DNA of 22,950 nt from Gudongella sp964575895 (GTDB lineage Bacteria > Bacillota > Clostridia > Tissierellales > Tissierellaceae): assembly GCA_964575895.1 (NCBI GenBank), contig CAZNTE010000033.1, positions 1 through 22,950 on the forward strand, read 5' to 3'. This document shows positions 14,042 to 22,746 of the stretch, piece by piece. A program made the position numbers and the translations under genes. Under the pieces are notes generated by a model. That model worked only from the letters and a program-made list of their open reading frames with translations. It was not told the origin of the DNA and did not search any database. Each line of letters begins with the position of its first letter. Position 1 is the first letter of the stretch.

Positions 14042-17000
14042 TTAATTCTTATTTAATTCTATACCGGTTTCTTCACCGTTTAAATCTTGCTTTTCAAGAG
14101 AATCCTCTTCAACAAAATTAACTTCTGTTGCAAGGGTTTCAGTCTTTATGAAGTCATCATACTCATCTATTGCTTCTTTTATATTCTCACTACCACTATA
14201 TTTAATAGTTATTTTATCAAGAATATCATACCCATTAGACTTTCTCATTTGCTGAACTTTGGATATAAACTCTCTAGCAAAACCTTCATTTAACAATTCC
14301 TTGGTCAATGTAGTATCAAGAATTACAAATAGATTATTCTCCATAACAACATTAAAACCTTCCTTAGAAGATATTGTTACTAATACTAAATCCTTATTAA
14401 CCTTCGTTTCTTCACCATTTAAGTTTAAGGTGATTTCTCCACCAGCTTCCAGTACTTCAACAGTTTCTTTAGCATCAAGTTTTGACAGTTCAGCACCAAA
14501 GGCTTTTATCTTAGAACCAAGAATAGGTCCAGCTTCCTTGAAGTTAGGCTTTAGAGAGTAATTCATAAATTGTGATAAATCCTTTTCAAATACTACTTCC
14601 TTAACATTTAGCTCTTCCTTTATAAGAGGGACTAAATCGGATATCATATCTTCATACTTACCATCAATTACAACCTCATGAAGGGGTTGTCTTACCTTGA
14701 TCTTAACATTCTCTCTTGAAGCTCTTCCAAGAGCAACCAAATCTCTAACAAGGTCCATCTTTTCTTCCAGTGCTTTATTAATTAATTCTTCGTTTCCTTC
14801 TGGATAGTAGTCTAAGTGAACTGACTCTCCATCTGTAAGGTTTCTATAAAGCTCTTCTGCAATAAATGGAACAAAAGGTGCAATTATCTTACATATATCA
14901 ACCATTATTTCATAGGTTGTATTGTAAACTGCTTTCTTATCATCATCAAGATTAGTTGACCAGAATCTTCTTCTGTTTCTTCTTATATACCAGTTGGATA
15001 AATCTTCTATTACAAAATCCTGGATTCCCCTAACTACTTTTGTAAGTTCAAACTTATCCATGTTTTCATTAACATCTTTTAATAATGAGTTAAACTTAGA
15101 TAATATCCATCTGTCTATTTCTGGTCTATCCTCATATTTAACATTAAACTCACTTGGGTCTATATCGTCAGTATTGGCATACATAGAGAAGAAGTTGTAT
15201 ACATTTCTTATACTTCTAAAGAACTTTGATTCTACTTCCTTTAATCCATCTTCATCAAATTTAGTTGGTGTCCATGGTGGAGATACGTGGATTAAATACC
15301 ATCTTAGTACATCTGCTCCATACTTATCAAATAAATCGAATGGATCAACTGTATTTCCCCTTGACTTGGACATCTTCTTCCCATCTTTATCAAGAACTAG
15401 GTCATTTACCAGAACATTCTTGTATGGAGATTTTCCAGTGACAAATGTTGATATAGCTATAAGTGAATAGAACCAACCTCTAGTCTGATCTATCCCTTCA
15501 CAAATGAAGTCAGCAGGGAATAATGTGTCAAAATCATCCTTGTGCTCAAATGGATAGTGATGTTGAGCAAATGGCATTGCGCCACTGTCAAACCATACAT
15601 CTATTACATCTTTTTCCCTGGTCATCTTCCCATTACAATGTGGACAGTTTAGATGAACATTGTCAACATATGGTCTGTGTAGATCCATATCAAGACCTAT
15701 TTCTTCTATTGCTCTTTCCTTAAGTTCAGCTCTGGACCCTATACTATCAGTATGACCACATTCTTCACATCTCCATATTGGGAATGGTGTTCCCCAATAT
15801 CTACTTCTTGAAATAGCCCAGTCATTTAAATTCTCAAGCCAATTTCCAAATCTCTTCTCTCCAACAAACTCAGGATACCAATTCACTCCATTGTTGTTTT
15901 CGATTAACTTATCCTTAAGTTTAGTCATTTCTATATACCAGGATGGCTTAGCATAATATAATAGTGGAGTTCTACATCTCCAACAATGTGGATAGTTGTG
16001 ATCCATCTTTTCCTTTTTGAATAGTTTCCCATTCTCTTTTAACCATACTATGATATCCTTATCAGCATCCATTACGAATTTACCAGCCCATGGCGTGTCC
16101 ATAAACTTACCTTCTTCTGAGACTGGGTTAACCACTGGTAAACTATACTTTAATCCTGTATTGTAGTCATCCTCCCCAAATGCTGGTGCTGAGTGAACAA
16201 TACCTGTACCATCCTCAGTTGTTACATAGTCTCCTAAAGTAACATAGAATGCTTTCCCATTAACCTTTATATATGGTATCAATTGTTCATATTCCACATA
16301 TTCAAGGTCTTTACCCTTCATCTCTTCTAGAACTTCATAATCCTCTCCCAAGACCTTAGGAGCTAATACTTTTGCTAAATAATATACTTCATCATCCTTT
16401 TTAGCCTTTACATATACTTCTTCAGGGTTAAGAGTTACACATACATTTGAAGGTAATGTCCATGGAGTTGTGGTCCATGCCAATAAATATCCTTCTTTGT
16501 CCTTTAGTTTAAACTTAACTATAACTGTCTCAGTTTTTATCTCTTCATATCCCAAGGCAACCTCATGGGATGCAAGACCAGTTCCACATCTTGAACAGTA
16601 AGGAAGTATCTTATGCCCTTCATAAATCATTCCTTCCTTGTAGAATTTATCCAGTATCCACCAAACAGATTCAATATAGTCATTATCCAATGTAACATAT
16701 GGATTATCTAAATCTATTAGATAGGCCATTCTCTCGGTCATGTCCCTCCATAGTTTTTCATATTGCCAAACGGATTCACGACACTTCTCGTTGAAGGCTT
16801 CCATTCCATATTTTTCGATATCTTGCTTGTTCTTAAGATTTAGTCTTTTTTCAACTTCGATCTCTACTGGTAAACCATGTGTGTCCCATCCAGCTTTTCT
16901 CTTTACCTGATATCCTTTTAGAGTCTTGTATCTACAAGTTAAGTCTTTTAATGTTCTTGCCATAACATGATGTATTCCAGGCTTTCCATTAGCCGTTGGA

Positions 17001-17143
17001 GGTCCTTCATAAAATATATAAGGATTTGATGGATCCCTAGATTCTACAGATTTATGAAGTAGGTCGATTTCTTTCCAATACTGAGAAATCCTTTGTTCCC
17101 TATTTTTTACTGGTTCATTGGATAATTCATTAAACCTTTTCAC
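14042..17143 (-). CDS. ileS: Isoleucyl-tRNA synthetase, type-2-like
   Basis: A 1033-residue class I synthetase. The HIGH-type motif is EGPPTANGKPGIHHV (about residues 45-59). The editing domain contains LAWTTTPWTLPSN and GTGIVHSAPAFGEDDY. The catalytic half has GIDQTRGWFYSL and KKMSKSRGN. The anticodon-binding C-terminus begins near SKFNSLLKDVNENM. The length and the GIHH variant fit the eukaryote-like IleRS class, which in other bacteria is linked to low mupirocin sensitivity; whether that applies here is inference. Start is GTG (17141-17143), with AAAGGAG ten bases upstream. Expression is governed by a T-box leader directly upstream, so charging of tRNA-Ile should set transcription. Confidence 0.97.
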   Translation of the reverse strand: MKRFNELSNEPVKNREQRISQYWKEIDLLHKSVESRDPSNPYIFYEGPPTANGKPGIHHVMARTLKDLTCRYKTLKGYQVKRKAGWDTHGLPVEIEVEKRLNLKNKQDIEKYGMEAFNEKCRESVWQYEKLWRDMTERMAYLIDLDNPYVTLDNDYIESVWWILDKFYKEGMIYEGHKILPYCSRCGTGLASHEVALGYEEIKTETVIVKFKLKDKEGYLLAWTTTPWTLPSNVCVTLNPEEVYVKAKKDDEVYYLAKVLAPKVLGEDYEVLEEMKGKDLEYVEYEQLIPYIKVNGKAFYVTLGDYVTTEDGTGIVHSAPAFGEDDYNTGLKYSLPVVNPVSEEGKFMDTPWAGKFVMDADKDIIVWLKENGKLFKKEKMDHNYPHCWRCRTPLLYYAKPSWYIEMTKLKDKLIENNNGVNWYPEFVGEKRFGNWLENLNDWAISRSRYWGTPFPIWRCEECGHTDSIGSRAELKERAIEEIGLDMDLHRPYVDNVHLNCPHCNGKMTREKDVIDVWFDSGAMPFAQHHYPFEHKDDFDTLFPADFICEGIDQTRGWFYSLIAISTFVTGKSPYKNVLVNDLVLDKDGKKMSKSRGNTVDPFDLFDKYGADVLRWYLIHVSPPWTPTKFDEDGLKEVESKFFRSIRNVYNFFSMYANTDDIDPSEFNVKYEDRPEIDRWILSKFNSLLKDVNENMDKFELTKVVRGIQDFVIEDLSNWYIRRNRRRFWSTNLDDDKKAVYNTTYEIMVDICKIIAPFVPFIAEELYRNLTDGESVHLDYYPEGNEELINKALEEKMDLVRDLVALGRASRENVKIKVRQPLHEVVIDGKYEDMISDLVPLIKEELNVKEVVFEKDLSQFMNYSLKPNFKEAGPILGSKIKAFGAELSKLDAKETVEVLEAGGEITLNLNGEETKVNKDLVLVTISSKEGFNVVMENNLFVILDTTLTKELLNEGFAREFISKVQQMRKSNGYDILDKITIKYSGSENIKEAIDEYDDFIKTETLATEVNFVEEDSLEKQDLNGEETGIELNKN

Positions 17144-17164
17144 TTAATATCAACTCCTTTATTA

Positions 17165-17400
17165 AAAATAAAAATCCCTAAGTCAAAGACTTAGGGACGA
17201 AATTTCCGCGGTACCACCCAAATTATAGGAATAAATTCCTATCTCTTTATAAGTTTAACGTCTTCACGTAGCCTCTTACTACTTTCAGAGACCATGCTCA
17301 AAGGTGATCTTCATTTATAGTTCTATGACAATCTTTCACCCTTTGATTGTCTCTCTACAATAGACCTTATAAACTACTGTCCTTATCAAGGCATTTTATT
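17165..17400 (-). ncRNA. T-box leader (isoleucine specifier) of ileS
   Basis: On the minus strand the T-box core GGTGGTACCGCGG (plus 17207-17219) precedes a terminator hairpin TCCCTAAGTC-AAA-GACTTAGGGA (17175-17197) followed by a U-rich run (17162-17174). Upstream, AGAGAGACAATC begins the stem I region, and the specifier loop reads GAAG-ATC-A, with ATC at plus 17306-17308, an isoleucine codon matching the downstream gene. Uncharged tRNA-Ile should pair with the specifier and T-box to prevent termination. Exact 5' limits depend on the start site near 17408. Confidence 0.93.
17175..17197 (-). terminator. T-box-controlled attenuator hairpin of ileS
   Basis: A perfect 10-base stem (TCCCTAAGTC / GACTTAGGGA) with a three-base loop is followed on the minus strand by TTTTTATTTTTAAT. 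It is the intrinsic terminator arm of the T-box switch; the alternative antiterminator would pair sequences at the T-box core instead. Confidence 0.9.
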
Positions 17401-17414
17401 TACACTTGTCTAAT

Positions 17415-17443
17415 AATATATACTTTATCCCTTATTTTGTCAA
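17415..17443 (-). promoter_or_regulatory. ileS promoter starting inside the upstream gene
   Basis: On the minus strand TTGACA (plus 17438-17443) and TATATT (17415-17420) are separated by 17 bases. The perfect -35 box is formed by the Leu-Thr codons (TTG ACA) just before the end of the SAF-domain oxidoreductase gene. Predicted transcription starts near 17408, giving a leader of about 265 bases with the T-box. Confidence 0.75.
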
Positions 17444-18739
17444 GGAAAAAGTGGCCTTATCCTGCAATTGTCTTAGTTTATAGATGGTTGTGGTCTCATC
17501 TAAGTCAATCATATCATATGTTAGAAATTCTCCCTTTTTAATATCCACTTTTGCTTTAGCCTTATTGGTTATTAAACCAATTGGCACTAGATTTTCTTCC
17601 CTTGCTTTCTCATAAGTATCGATACTTCCAAATACTGAATACTCACCTATTCCGTCTAAGAACTCTCCTTTTTTAAGATCCTTCTTAGCTCTAGTTATTA
17701 CTTCTGCCACAGGTTTATCATACATGGGTACAATTGATGCTTCCTTGTAGATAAAAGCCTTAGCTATGGATATTGGGGTCTCTAAAGATGTTAGGTGGTA
17801 GGGTCTAAACAAGACATAATTTGGTCCATCTCCCATTTTTAAAAACTTCATTTCATGATGTACTTGAGGTAGATCGGTTGTAACTATGGCATAAACTCCT
17901 GGAGCTACACCATGGGCAAAATCAACTATTCCATATTGATTTAATATTCCACCCTCATTTTTTAAAGAATAAACACTGGGTAGTTTTTCAACACTTGTTG
18001 TAATTCCATGTCCCCCTCTAATATCAGGAATAAATCCTGAGGCATTAGCCATGGCAGCCATCTCCACCATAGTATTTGTGCCATCTATAAACGAAGCTAG
18101 CCTAATCGGTTTTAGTCCAGACTTCCTTGCCCTTTCTTCTACTTCATCCGGTGTAATGTAAAAATCCAGGGGATTATTTTTGCCCTTTCCCAATGCAAGG
18201 ACTTCAAACCCAGTGGATAAAGCAAAATCATATAATTCCATTACTGAACCAGGTTCATCACCAGCTGACCCTGTATATATAACACCATTATTCGATGCTA
18301 ATTTAGCAAGATATGGTCCAATTACAATATCTGATTCCACATTTAGCATAACCACATGCTTTTTATTCTCTATGGTAGCAGTGGCAATTCTAGCTCCTGT
18401 ATCTGGTACTCCAGTTGCATCAACTACTACATCTATTAGATTTGCCCTTATTCCTATTTCCCAATTATCGCATGCTACGAATTTTCCCTTTTCCATTGCT
18501 ATATTTATGCCTTCTAAATCTGATCCCACATATATGTCATCCCTACTAATTCCAGCTAGTTCAAAGGAGGCAATACAGTCTTGTATTTTATTGCTTACTA
18601 CAATTGAAGGTAACATCCCATCAACTCTCATTATTTGACTAACCAAACCTTTTCCCATAAGCCCTGCTCCAACTAAGCAAACCTTAATTTGTTTGTTGTC
18701 TTCCTTAAGCTTTCCTAATGCTTTTCTTAAACCTAACAT
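17432..18739 (-). CDS. SAF-domain NAD(P)-dependent oxidoreductase (COG4091-like)
   Basis: A 435-residue protein. Rossmann fold motif LVGAGLMGKG at about residues 22-31, then VVDATGVPDTGARIA and KHVVMLNVESDIVIGPYL, as in the homoserine-dehydrogenase-like family. The middle has GSAGDEPGSVMELYDFA and ATA-like catalytic segments including GKGKNNPLDFY. The C-terminus (about 345-425) is a SAF domain (KDLKKGEFLDGIGEY, then VDIKKGEFLTYDMIDLDE). This is the family annotated as predicted homoserine dehydrogenase, but its substrate is not established for bacteria of this kind; the SAF domain alone often leads to wrong FlgA labels. GGGAGG precedes the ATG. It stands alone, followed closely by the ileS promoter, with no terminator of its own. 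Confidence 0.8.
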   Translation of the reverse strand: MLGLRKALGKLKEDNKQIKVCLVGAGLMGKGLVSQIMRVDGMLPSIVVSNKIQDCIASFELAGISRDDIYVGSDLEGINIAMEKGKFVACDNWEIGIRANLIDVVVDATGVPDTGARIATATIENKKHVVMLNVESDIVIGPYLAKLASNNGVIYTGSAGDEPGSVMELYDFALSTGFEVLALGKGKNNPLDFYITPDEVEERARKSGLKPIRLASFIDGTNTMVEMAAMANASGFIPDIRGGHGITTSVEKLPSVYSLKNEGGILNQYGIVDFAHGVAPGVYAIVTTDLPQVHHEMKFLKMGDGPNYVLFRPYHLTSLETPISIAKAFIYKEASIVPMYDKPVAEVITRAKKDLKKGEFLDGIGEYSVFGSIDTYEKAREENLVPIGLITNKAKAKVDIKKGEFLTYDMIDLDETTTIYKLRQLQDKATFSLTK

Positions 18740-18778
18740 TATATCCTCCCAATTTGTAAAATACTAATCAACATTACT

Positions 18779-18807
18779 ATTTTACCACAAATTGTATAAG
18801 TTGCCAC
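18779..18807 (-). promoter_or_regulatory. Possible promoter of the SAF-domain oxidoreductase gene
   Basis: Minus-strand GTGGCA (plus 18802-18807) and TAAAAT (18779-18784) are 17 bases apart, about 40 bases before the ATG. Four of six -35 bases fit, so this is a moderate match only. Confidence 0.4.
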
Positions 18808-18856
18808 ATTTTCTTATTTTCTTATCTACCTGACTTCTTAAATTAAGTCTTCCAAC

Positions 18857-18882
18857 AAAAAAAGAGACCTAAAAGATCTCTT
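18857..18882 (-). terminator. Terminator of the small three-gene operon
   Basis: Arms AAGAGACC (18862-18869) and GATCTCTT (18875-18882) pair with one G-U wobble around a five-base loop. On the minus strand the stem is followed directly by TTTTT. It lies about 12 bases past the histidine phosphatase stop. Confidence 0.8.
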
Positions 18883-18893
18883 CACTTTAAGTG

Positions 18894-19502
18894 TTAGTCT
18901 CTATAAGACATATCACTTAATCTTCTTATAATATGTTTACCCTCATCATTTGATGTGAAAAAGGATACTCCACCAGCCATTCCAAACAAGTCACACTTAT
19001 TGAGCATATCAAGATCCAAACCAAGCCACATGGCATTGAAAACACTTAATGTATCTCCATGAGAAACAATTATTATATTGCTAGTATTTGAATTCATGAT
19101 CTCATCGAAAAATGGTATTAACCTATTCCAAACATCTTTCCGGGATTCACCATCTGAAAACATCTTATCTTCAACTGTTTTTTCCTTGCATTCAATGTTT
19201 TCTCTAAGCCAAAGTACAGATTTTCCAACAGCCTTCCCTAGATTTCTTTCTCTTAATAATTCAGTATAAATCGGTTCTATCCCTAGGTGTTTTCCAACTA
19301 CATCAGCAGTCTGTTTGGCTCTAATTAAGTCGGATGAGAATATAGTATAATTTTCACCTATTAACTCCATAGATAGCTTTCTCCCAATATTATCAGCTTG
19401 TATTTTGCCTAAATCAGATAATTCCCAGTCTGTCCATGAACCTACCATTCCATTTAGATGATGCTGGGATTGGGTGTGTTGTATTGTTATGATGTTTTTC
19501 AT
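18894..19502 (-). CDS. Histidine phosphatase family protein (QHT variant)
   Basis: A 202-residue protein of the phosphoglycerate-mutase-like histidine phosphatases. The phosphate-accepting His9 is in IQHTQS, where most members have RHG: Gln and Thr replace the flanking Arg and Gly. Other parts of the active site are present: R61 in SSDLIRAKQTA, E85 in LLRERNLG, and the second His148 in VSHGDT (147-151). MVGSWTDWELSDLG matches the subfamily style. It probably hydrolyses a small phosphorylated metabolite in the cytosol; the substrate cannot be told. GGGAGA precedes the ATG. Last gene of a three-gene run, 16 bases after the lipoprotein gene. Confidence 0.88.
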   Translation of the reverse strand: MKNIITIQHTQSQHHLNGMVGSWTDWELSDLGKIQADNIGRKLSMELIGENYTIFSSDLIRAKQTADVVGKHLGIEPIYTELLRERNLGKAVGKSVLWLRENIECKEKTVEDKMFSDGESRKDVWNRLIPFFDEIMNSNTSNIIIVSHGDTLSVFNAMWLGLDLDMLNKCDLFGMAGGVSFFTSNDEGKHIIRRLSDMSYRD

Positions 19503-19518
19503 TTATCTCTCCCTTGAT

Positions 19519-19821
19519 TTAGTCATTTATAAGTTCTACTGAGATGGTAGTTATACCTAATGGATACTTCTCTTGAACCATACCATCATACTCTACCTTG
19601 ATCCTATCTCCTATGCTAAACTCAACATCAGTATTCACAGAAAGATCTACTTCCACTTTGTCTCCTGAATTTCTAATCTCTTCACCTTCATCGATTAAGA
19701 CTATGGCATTAGAGTTATTTAGTTCAATAATTTCACCTCTAAATTCATATGTTTCTTTTTTACATGATGAAAGAATTAAACTCAAGGCTATTATTATAAT
19801 CAATATTATTTTCTTTTTCAT
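19519..19821 (-). CDS. Small lipoprotein of unknown function
   Basis: A 100-residue precursor. The N-terminus KKKIILIIIIALSLILSSC is a lipoprotein signal with the lipobox LSSC (Cys20). The remaining 80 residues are β-rich (YEFRGEIIELNNSNAIVLI, VEVDLSVNTDVEFSIGDRIKV, GITTISVELI), which resembles an OB-type fold like that of DUF3221 lipoproteins. It is expected on the outer face of the membrane. AGAGGTG precedes the ATG. It sits between a small membrane protein gene and the histidine phosphatase gene, 16 and 18 bases away. No function can be assigned. Confidence 0.75.
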   Translation of the reverse strand: MKKKIILIIIIALSLILSSCKKETYEFRGEIIELNNSNAIVLIDEGEEIRNSGDKVEVDLSVNTDVEFSIGDRIKVEYDGMVQEKYPLGITTISVELIND

Positions 19822-19839
19822 AACGCACCTCTTTAATAT

Positions 19840-20052
19840 CTACTTTCCACTTATACTCTTAAAGAAATAAACTATGGCAGCAATGGCTATACCCATTCCT
19901 AATCCAAGTCCAATATTATCTACAGCAGCTCCTACTGCAACACCTAAAGCAATGATTATTCCCATATTTAACTTTTTCAAAGGTTTAATCTCTTTTTTCA
20001 TGTCCAAATCTTTCATCTCTTGAGTTCTTCCATTGGTATTTATATCTTTCAT
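19840..20052 (-). CDS. Small membrane protein of unknown function
   Basis: A 70-residue protein. A charged, probably cytoplasmic first half (KDINTNGRTQEMKDLDMKK) is followed by a glycine-rich hydrophobic segment of about 35 residues (MGIIIALGVAVGAAVDN, then IGLGLGMGIAIAAIVYFF) long enough for one or two membrane spans. AGGAGG lies nine bases before the ATG. It is the first gene of the run leading to the lipoprotein and the histidine phosphatase. The repeated small-glycine pattern suggests helix packing, but no family is recognised. Confidence 0.65.
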   Translation of the reverse strand: MKDINTNGRTQEMKDLDMKKEIKPLKKLNMGIIIALGVAVGAAVDNIGLGLGMGIAIAAIVYFFKSISGK

Positions 20053-20165
20053 ATTAGATTTCCTCCTCTAATTATTAGTCATAGCTTATGTAAAAAGCTC
20101 TGGAGGTTTATGTTTATTTACTACCCAGCTTTAACTTCCTATTATCTTTCGATAATATTACAAAT

Positions 20166-21389
20166 CTAATCTATTGAAGAATTATATCCAGCAAGATAAC
20201 CTGTTGACCATGCCCACTGGAGATTATATCCCCCACAATCACCATCAACATCCAATGTTTCACCTATTATATACAGTCCTTTAACTAGTTTTGACTCAAG
20301 GGTTAATGGATTAATATCCTTAGTCAAAATACCCCCTGCAGTTGTCTGTGCTTGCCCCCACCCTTTATGTCCAATCACTTGAAATTTCCAGTTAGTTAAT
20401 AATTCTGCCAATCTATTTATATCCCTCTTCTCTAAGCTTCCAGCTAAAATATCCTTGTGAATATCCAGCTCCTTTAGTATCGGAAGTATCATCTTCTTAT
20501 TGATAAACCCTATTAAAGCATCTTCTATTGATTTATATGAAAGCTTATTAAATCTTTCAAGGATATATGTAAATACCTCTTCCTTACTCTTCTGAGTTAT
20601 AATTGAAATCCTAACATAAGGACTATCTCCATTTTCCAATAATCTTATAGCCTCTCTACTTATTTGAAGTACAGGAGGACCAGATATGCCGTAGTCAGTA
20701 AAAAGTAGATCTCCAAAATCAGACTTTAACTCCTTACCCTTATTTATAAGACTAATTCTACCTACTACCTTCACACCATTAACCTGTTTTAATTTATCCC
20801 ACTTAAGCTTCAATTGAACTAGGGCAGGTGTGATCTTATTAACCTTGTGACCAAAATCCTTAACAAGATTATAACCATTTCCATCAGACCCACTGACAGG
20901 CATAGCCATACCACCTGTTGATATTATAACCCTATCACAGTTAAATCTTTCTCCAGTTTTAAGGATAACTATAAATCCCACTTTATCCTTCTTGATCTCT
21001 CCAACAAATGAGTTAGTTATAATATTTACTCCTAGTCTATCAAGTTCATACCTTAAGCAATCCAACATACTTGACGCCTGAAATGAATTAGGATAAACTT
21101 TACCCCCATCTTCCATTGCTGGAGCAATTCCAATATCTTCGAAAAAATCAATTGTCTGGTCTCGGTTGAAACTTTCTAAAGTTGACTTAATAAATGATTT
21201 GTCATCTCCATGAAAAAAGCTTAAGTTCATATTTTCATTAGTATAATTGCATCTACCATTTCCAGTTGCTAATAGTTTTTTCCCCACCCTATCATTTCTT
21301 TCCAGTAGGGTTACATGGGCTCCATTTTTGGCAGCAACAATTGATGCCATCATTCCCGATGCTCCACCACCAACTACGATTATATTCAT
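20166..21389 (-). CDS. BaiN/HI0933-family FAD-dependent oxidoreductase
   Basis: A 407-residue flavoprotein. The N-terminal FAD-binding motif is VVGGGASGMMASIVAAKNG (5-23), followed by the ribose-binding Glu in LLERND. The family signature GKKLLATGNGRCNYTN and the middle ISTGGMAMPVSGSDGNGY are present. The C-terminal QTTAGGILTKDINP, then GLYIIGETLDVDGDCGGYNL, closes the FAD site. These mark the HI0933/BaiN family (aminoacetone-oxidase-like, TIGR00275). BaiN of gut clostridia acts in bile acid dehydroxylation, but most members have unknown substrates, and no bile genes lie nearby. Preceded by the uracil permease terminator, so it is likely transcribed alone. Confidence 0.9.
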   Translation of the reverse strand: MNIIVVGGGASGMMASIVAAKNGAHVTLLERNDRVGKKLLATGNGRCNYTNENMNLSFFHGDDKSFIKSTLESFNRDQTIDFFEDIGIAPAMEDGGKVYPNSFQASSMLDCLRYELDRLGVNIITNSFVGEIKKDKVGFIVILKTGERFNCDRVIISTGGMAMPVSGSDGNGYNLVKDFGHKVNKITPALVQLKLKWDKLKQVNGVKVVGRISLINKGKELKSDFGDLLFTDYGISGPPVLQISREAIRLLENGDSPYVRISIITQKSKEEVFTYILERFNKLSYKSIEDALIGFINKKMILPILKELDIHKDILAGSLEKRDINRLAELLTNWKFQVIGHKGWGQAQTTAGGILTKDINPLTLESKLVKGLYIIGETLDVDGDCGGYNLQWAWSTGYLAGYNSSID

Positions 21390-21410
21390 ATCAATTTCTC
21401 CTTAAATAAA

Positions 21411-21446
21411 AAGACTATAGTATATTATTAATTATACCATAGTCTT
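21411..21446 (-). terminator. Terminator of the uracil permease gene
   Basis: Arms AAGACTAT (21411-21418) and ATAGTCTT (21439-21446), extended by partial inner pairing, are followed on the minus strand by TTTTTATTT. It lies between the permease stop at 21475 and the flavoprotein start at 21389. Confidence 0.8.
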
Positions 21447-21474
21447 GGTTTTCTATATTTTAATTCTTCTATTA

Positions 21475-22731
21475 TTAAGCTGTTTTTCTATTTAGTACTG
21501 CATTTAAGATAATTCCAACTAATGCTGCAAAGCTAAGTCCTGTAATTTGAACTGTTTCATTTATTGGAATTCCTACAGTAAATCCTAATATGTTGCTAAG
21601 TTGAGTTGAGAACATTCCTAGAATTATGATGGTAGTCATTACTACTAGATTTTTCCAGTTAAACTGTACTTTCTGATTCTTTATGGTCTTAACACCTATA
21701 AGAGCTATCATACTAAATAACATTAAACTTATTCCACCCATAACTGATACTGGGATACTTGATAATACTCCACCTATCTTAGAAACAAATGCAAGTACTA
21801 TTGCAAATACTGCAGCTAATCTTAATATTGATGGGTCATAATTCTTTGTTATTGCAAGTACTCCTGTATTTTCTCCATAAGTTGTATTTGCTGGTCCACC
21901 TATTAATGCTGCAAAAGTAGTTGCTAAACCATCTCCAAGAAGGGTTCTGTTAAGTCCTGGTTCTTCGATAAAGTTCTTTCCTACTACTTGTCCGTTTGTT
22001 GTAATATCACCAAGGTGCTCCATAAATACTGCCAATACAACTGGTGCTATTATTGCAATTGCCCCAATATCAAACTTTGGAAGTTGGAATGCTGGCATTG
22101 CTAAAAGTGGTGCACTTGTTACTATGGTTGAATCAACCAATCCCATACTATATGATACTGCATATCCTACTAATACTCCTATTAGGATTGAAAGTTGCTT
22201 AATGAATCCTTTCCCTAAGAAGTTTATTATCAGTGCTGTTCCCAATGTGATAGCTGCTGTCATCAAATGAGCTGATGCCATTCCATATGCTACTGGAACA
22301 AGGTTTAAACCTATTACTATTATCATGGGTCCAATTACCTGTGGTGCTAGGTACTTTTGGATTCTATCCATTCCAATTGATTTTACTAAAAATGACAGGA
22401 TGACATAAATTAATCCGGCTACAAATATACCTCCTTGGGCATATGCCAGATCTCCATTGAATAACTCTTTAACTGTTAAAATAACTGGAATAAATGCGAA
22501 TGATGAACCTAGGAATACTGGAACCTTTCCCTTAGTACATGCGTGGAATATTAATGTTCCAACTCCTGCTGCCAATAATGCGATTGAAGGATTTAATCCT
22601 GTGATCATTGGTACCAATACTGTAGCGCCAAACATTGCGATAAGATGTTGTAAAGCCAAAACAGATTTTTTTGCCCCAGCAACTAATTTCACTGAGCCCT
22701 CTACATTTGTAGAAATTACATTGTCAGTCAT
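21475..22731 (-). CDS. uraA: Uracil permease (NCS2 family)
   Basis: A 418-residue transporter of the nucleobase-cation symporter 2 family, probably a uracil:proton symporter in the cytoplasmic membrane. About 14 hydrophobic segments are visible. The substrate-site segments are conserved: HLIAMFGATVLVP in the first span, FMEHLGDITT with the key Glu, and GGPANTTYGENTGVLAITK with the second Glu. AAAGGAG precedes the ATG at 22729-22731. A PyrR-type RNA site directly upstream supports uracil rather than xanthine as substrate. It is the first gene after an rRNA operon end, with its own promoter and terminator. UraA and PyrP are both used as names for such proteins; transport specificity is inferred. 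Confidence 0.93.
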   Translation of the reverse strand: MTDNVISTNVEGSVKLVAGAKKSVLALQHLIAMFGATVLVPMITGLNPSIALLAAGVGTLIFHACTKGKVPVFLGSSFAFIPVILTVKELFNGDLAYAQGGIFVAGLIYVILSFLVKSIGMDRIQKYLAPQVIGPMIIVIGLNLVPVAYGMASAHLMTAAITLGTALIINFLGKGFIKQLSILIGVLVGYAVSYSMGLVDSTIVTSAPLLAMPAFQLPKFDIGAIAIIAPVVLAVFMEHLGDITTNGQVVGKNFIEEPGLNRTLLGDGLATTFAALIGGPANTTYGENTGVLAITKNYDPSILRLAAVFAIVLAFVSKIGGVLSSIPVSVMGGISLMLFSMIALIGVKTIKNQKVQFNWKNLVVMTTIIILGMFSTQLSNILGFTVGIPINETVQITGLSFAALVGIILNAVLNRKTA

Positions 22732-22746
22732 ATTATCTCTCCTTTC

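Noticed and set aside
14994..15470. Long plus-strand ORF inside ileS
   Set aside because: It is antisense to a well-conserved part of ileS, with no ribosome binding site and low-complexity Ser/Leu/Thr-rich sequence: a shadow frame.
18180..18638. 152-residue plus-strand ORF
   Set aside because: It is antisense to the Rossmann domain of the SAF-domain oxidoreductase and has no family resemblance or start signals.
20140..20157. Terminator after the BaiN-like gene
   Set aside because: TATTATC-TTTC-GATAATA is a small all-AT-closing hairpin with no following U-tract on the minus strand, too weak to call a terminator.
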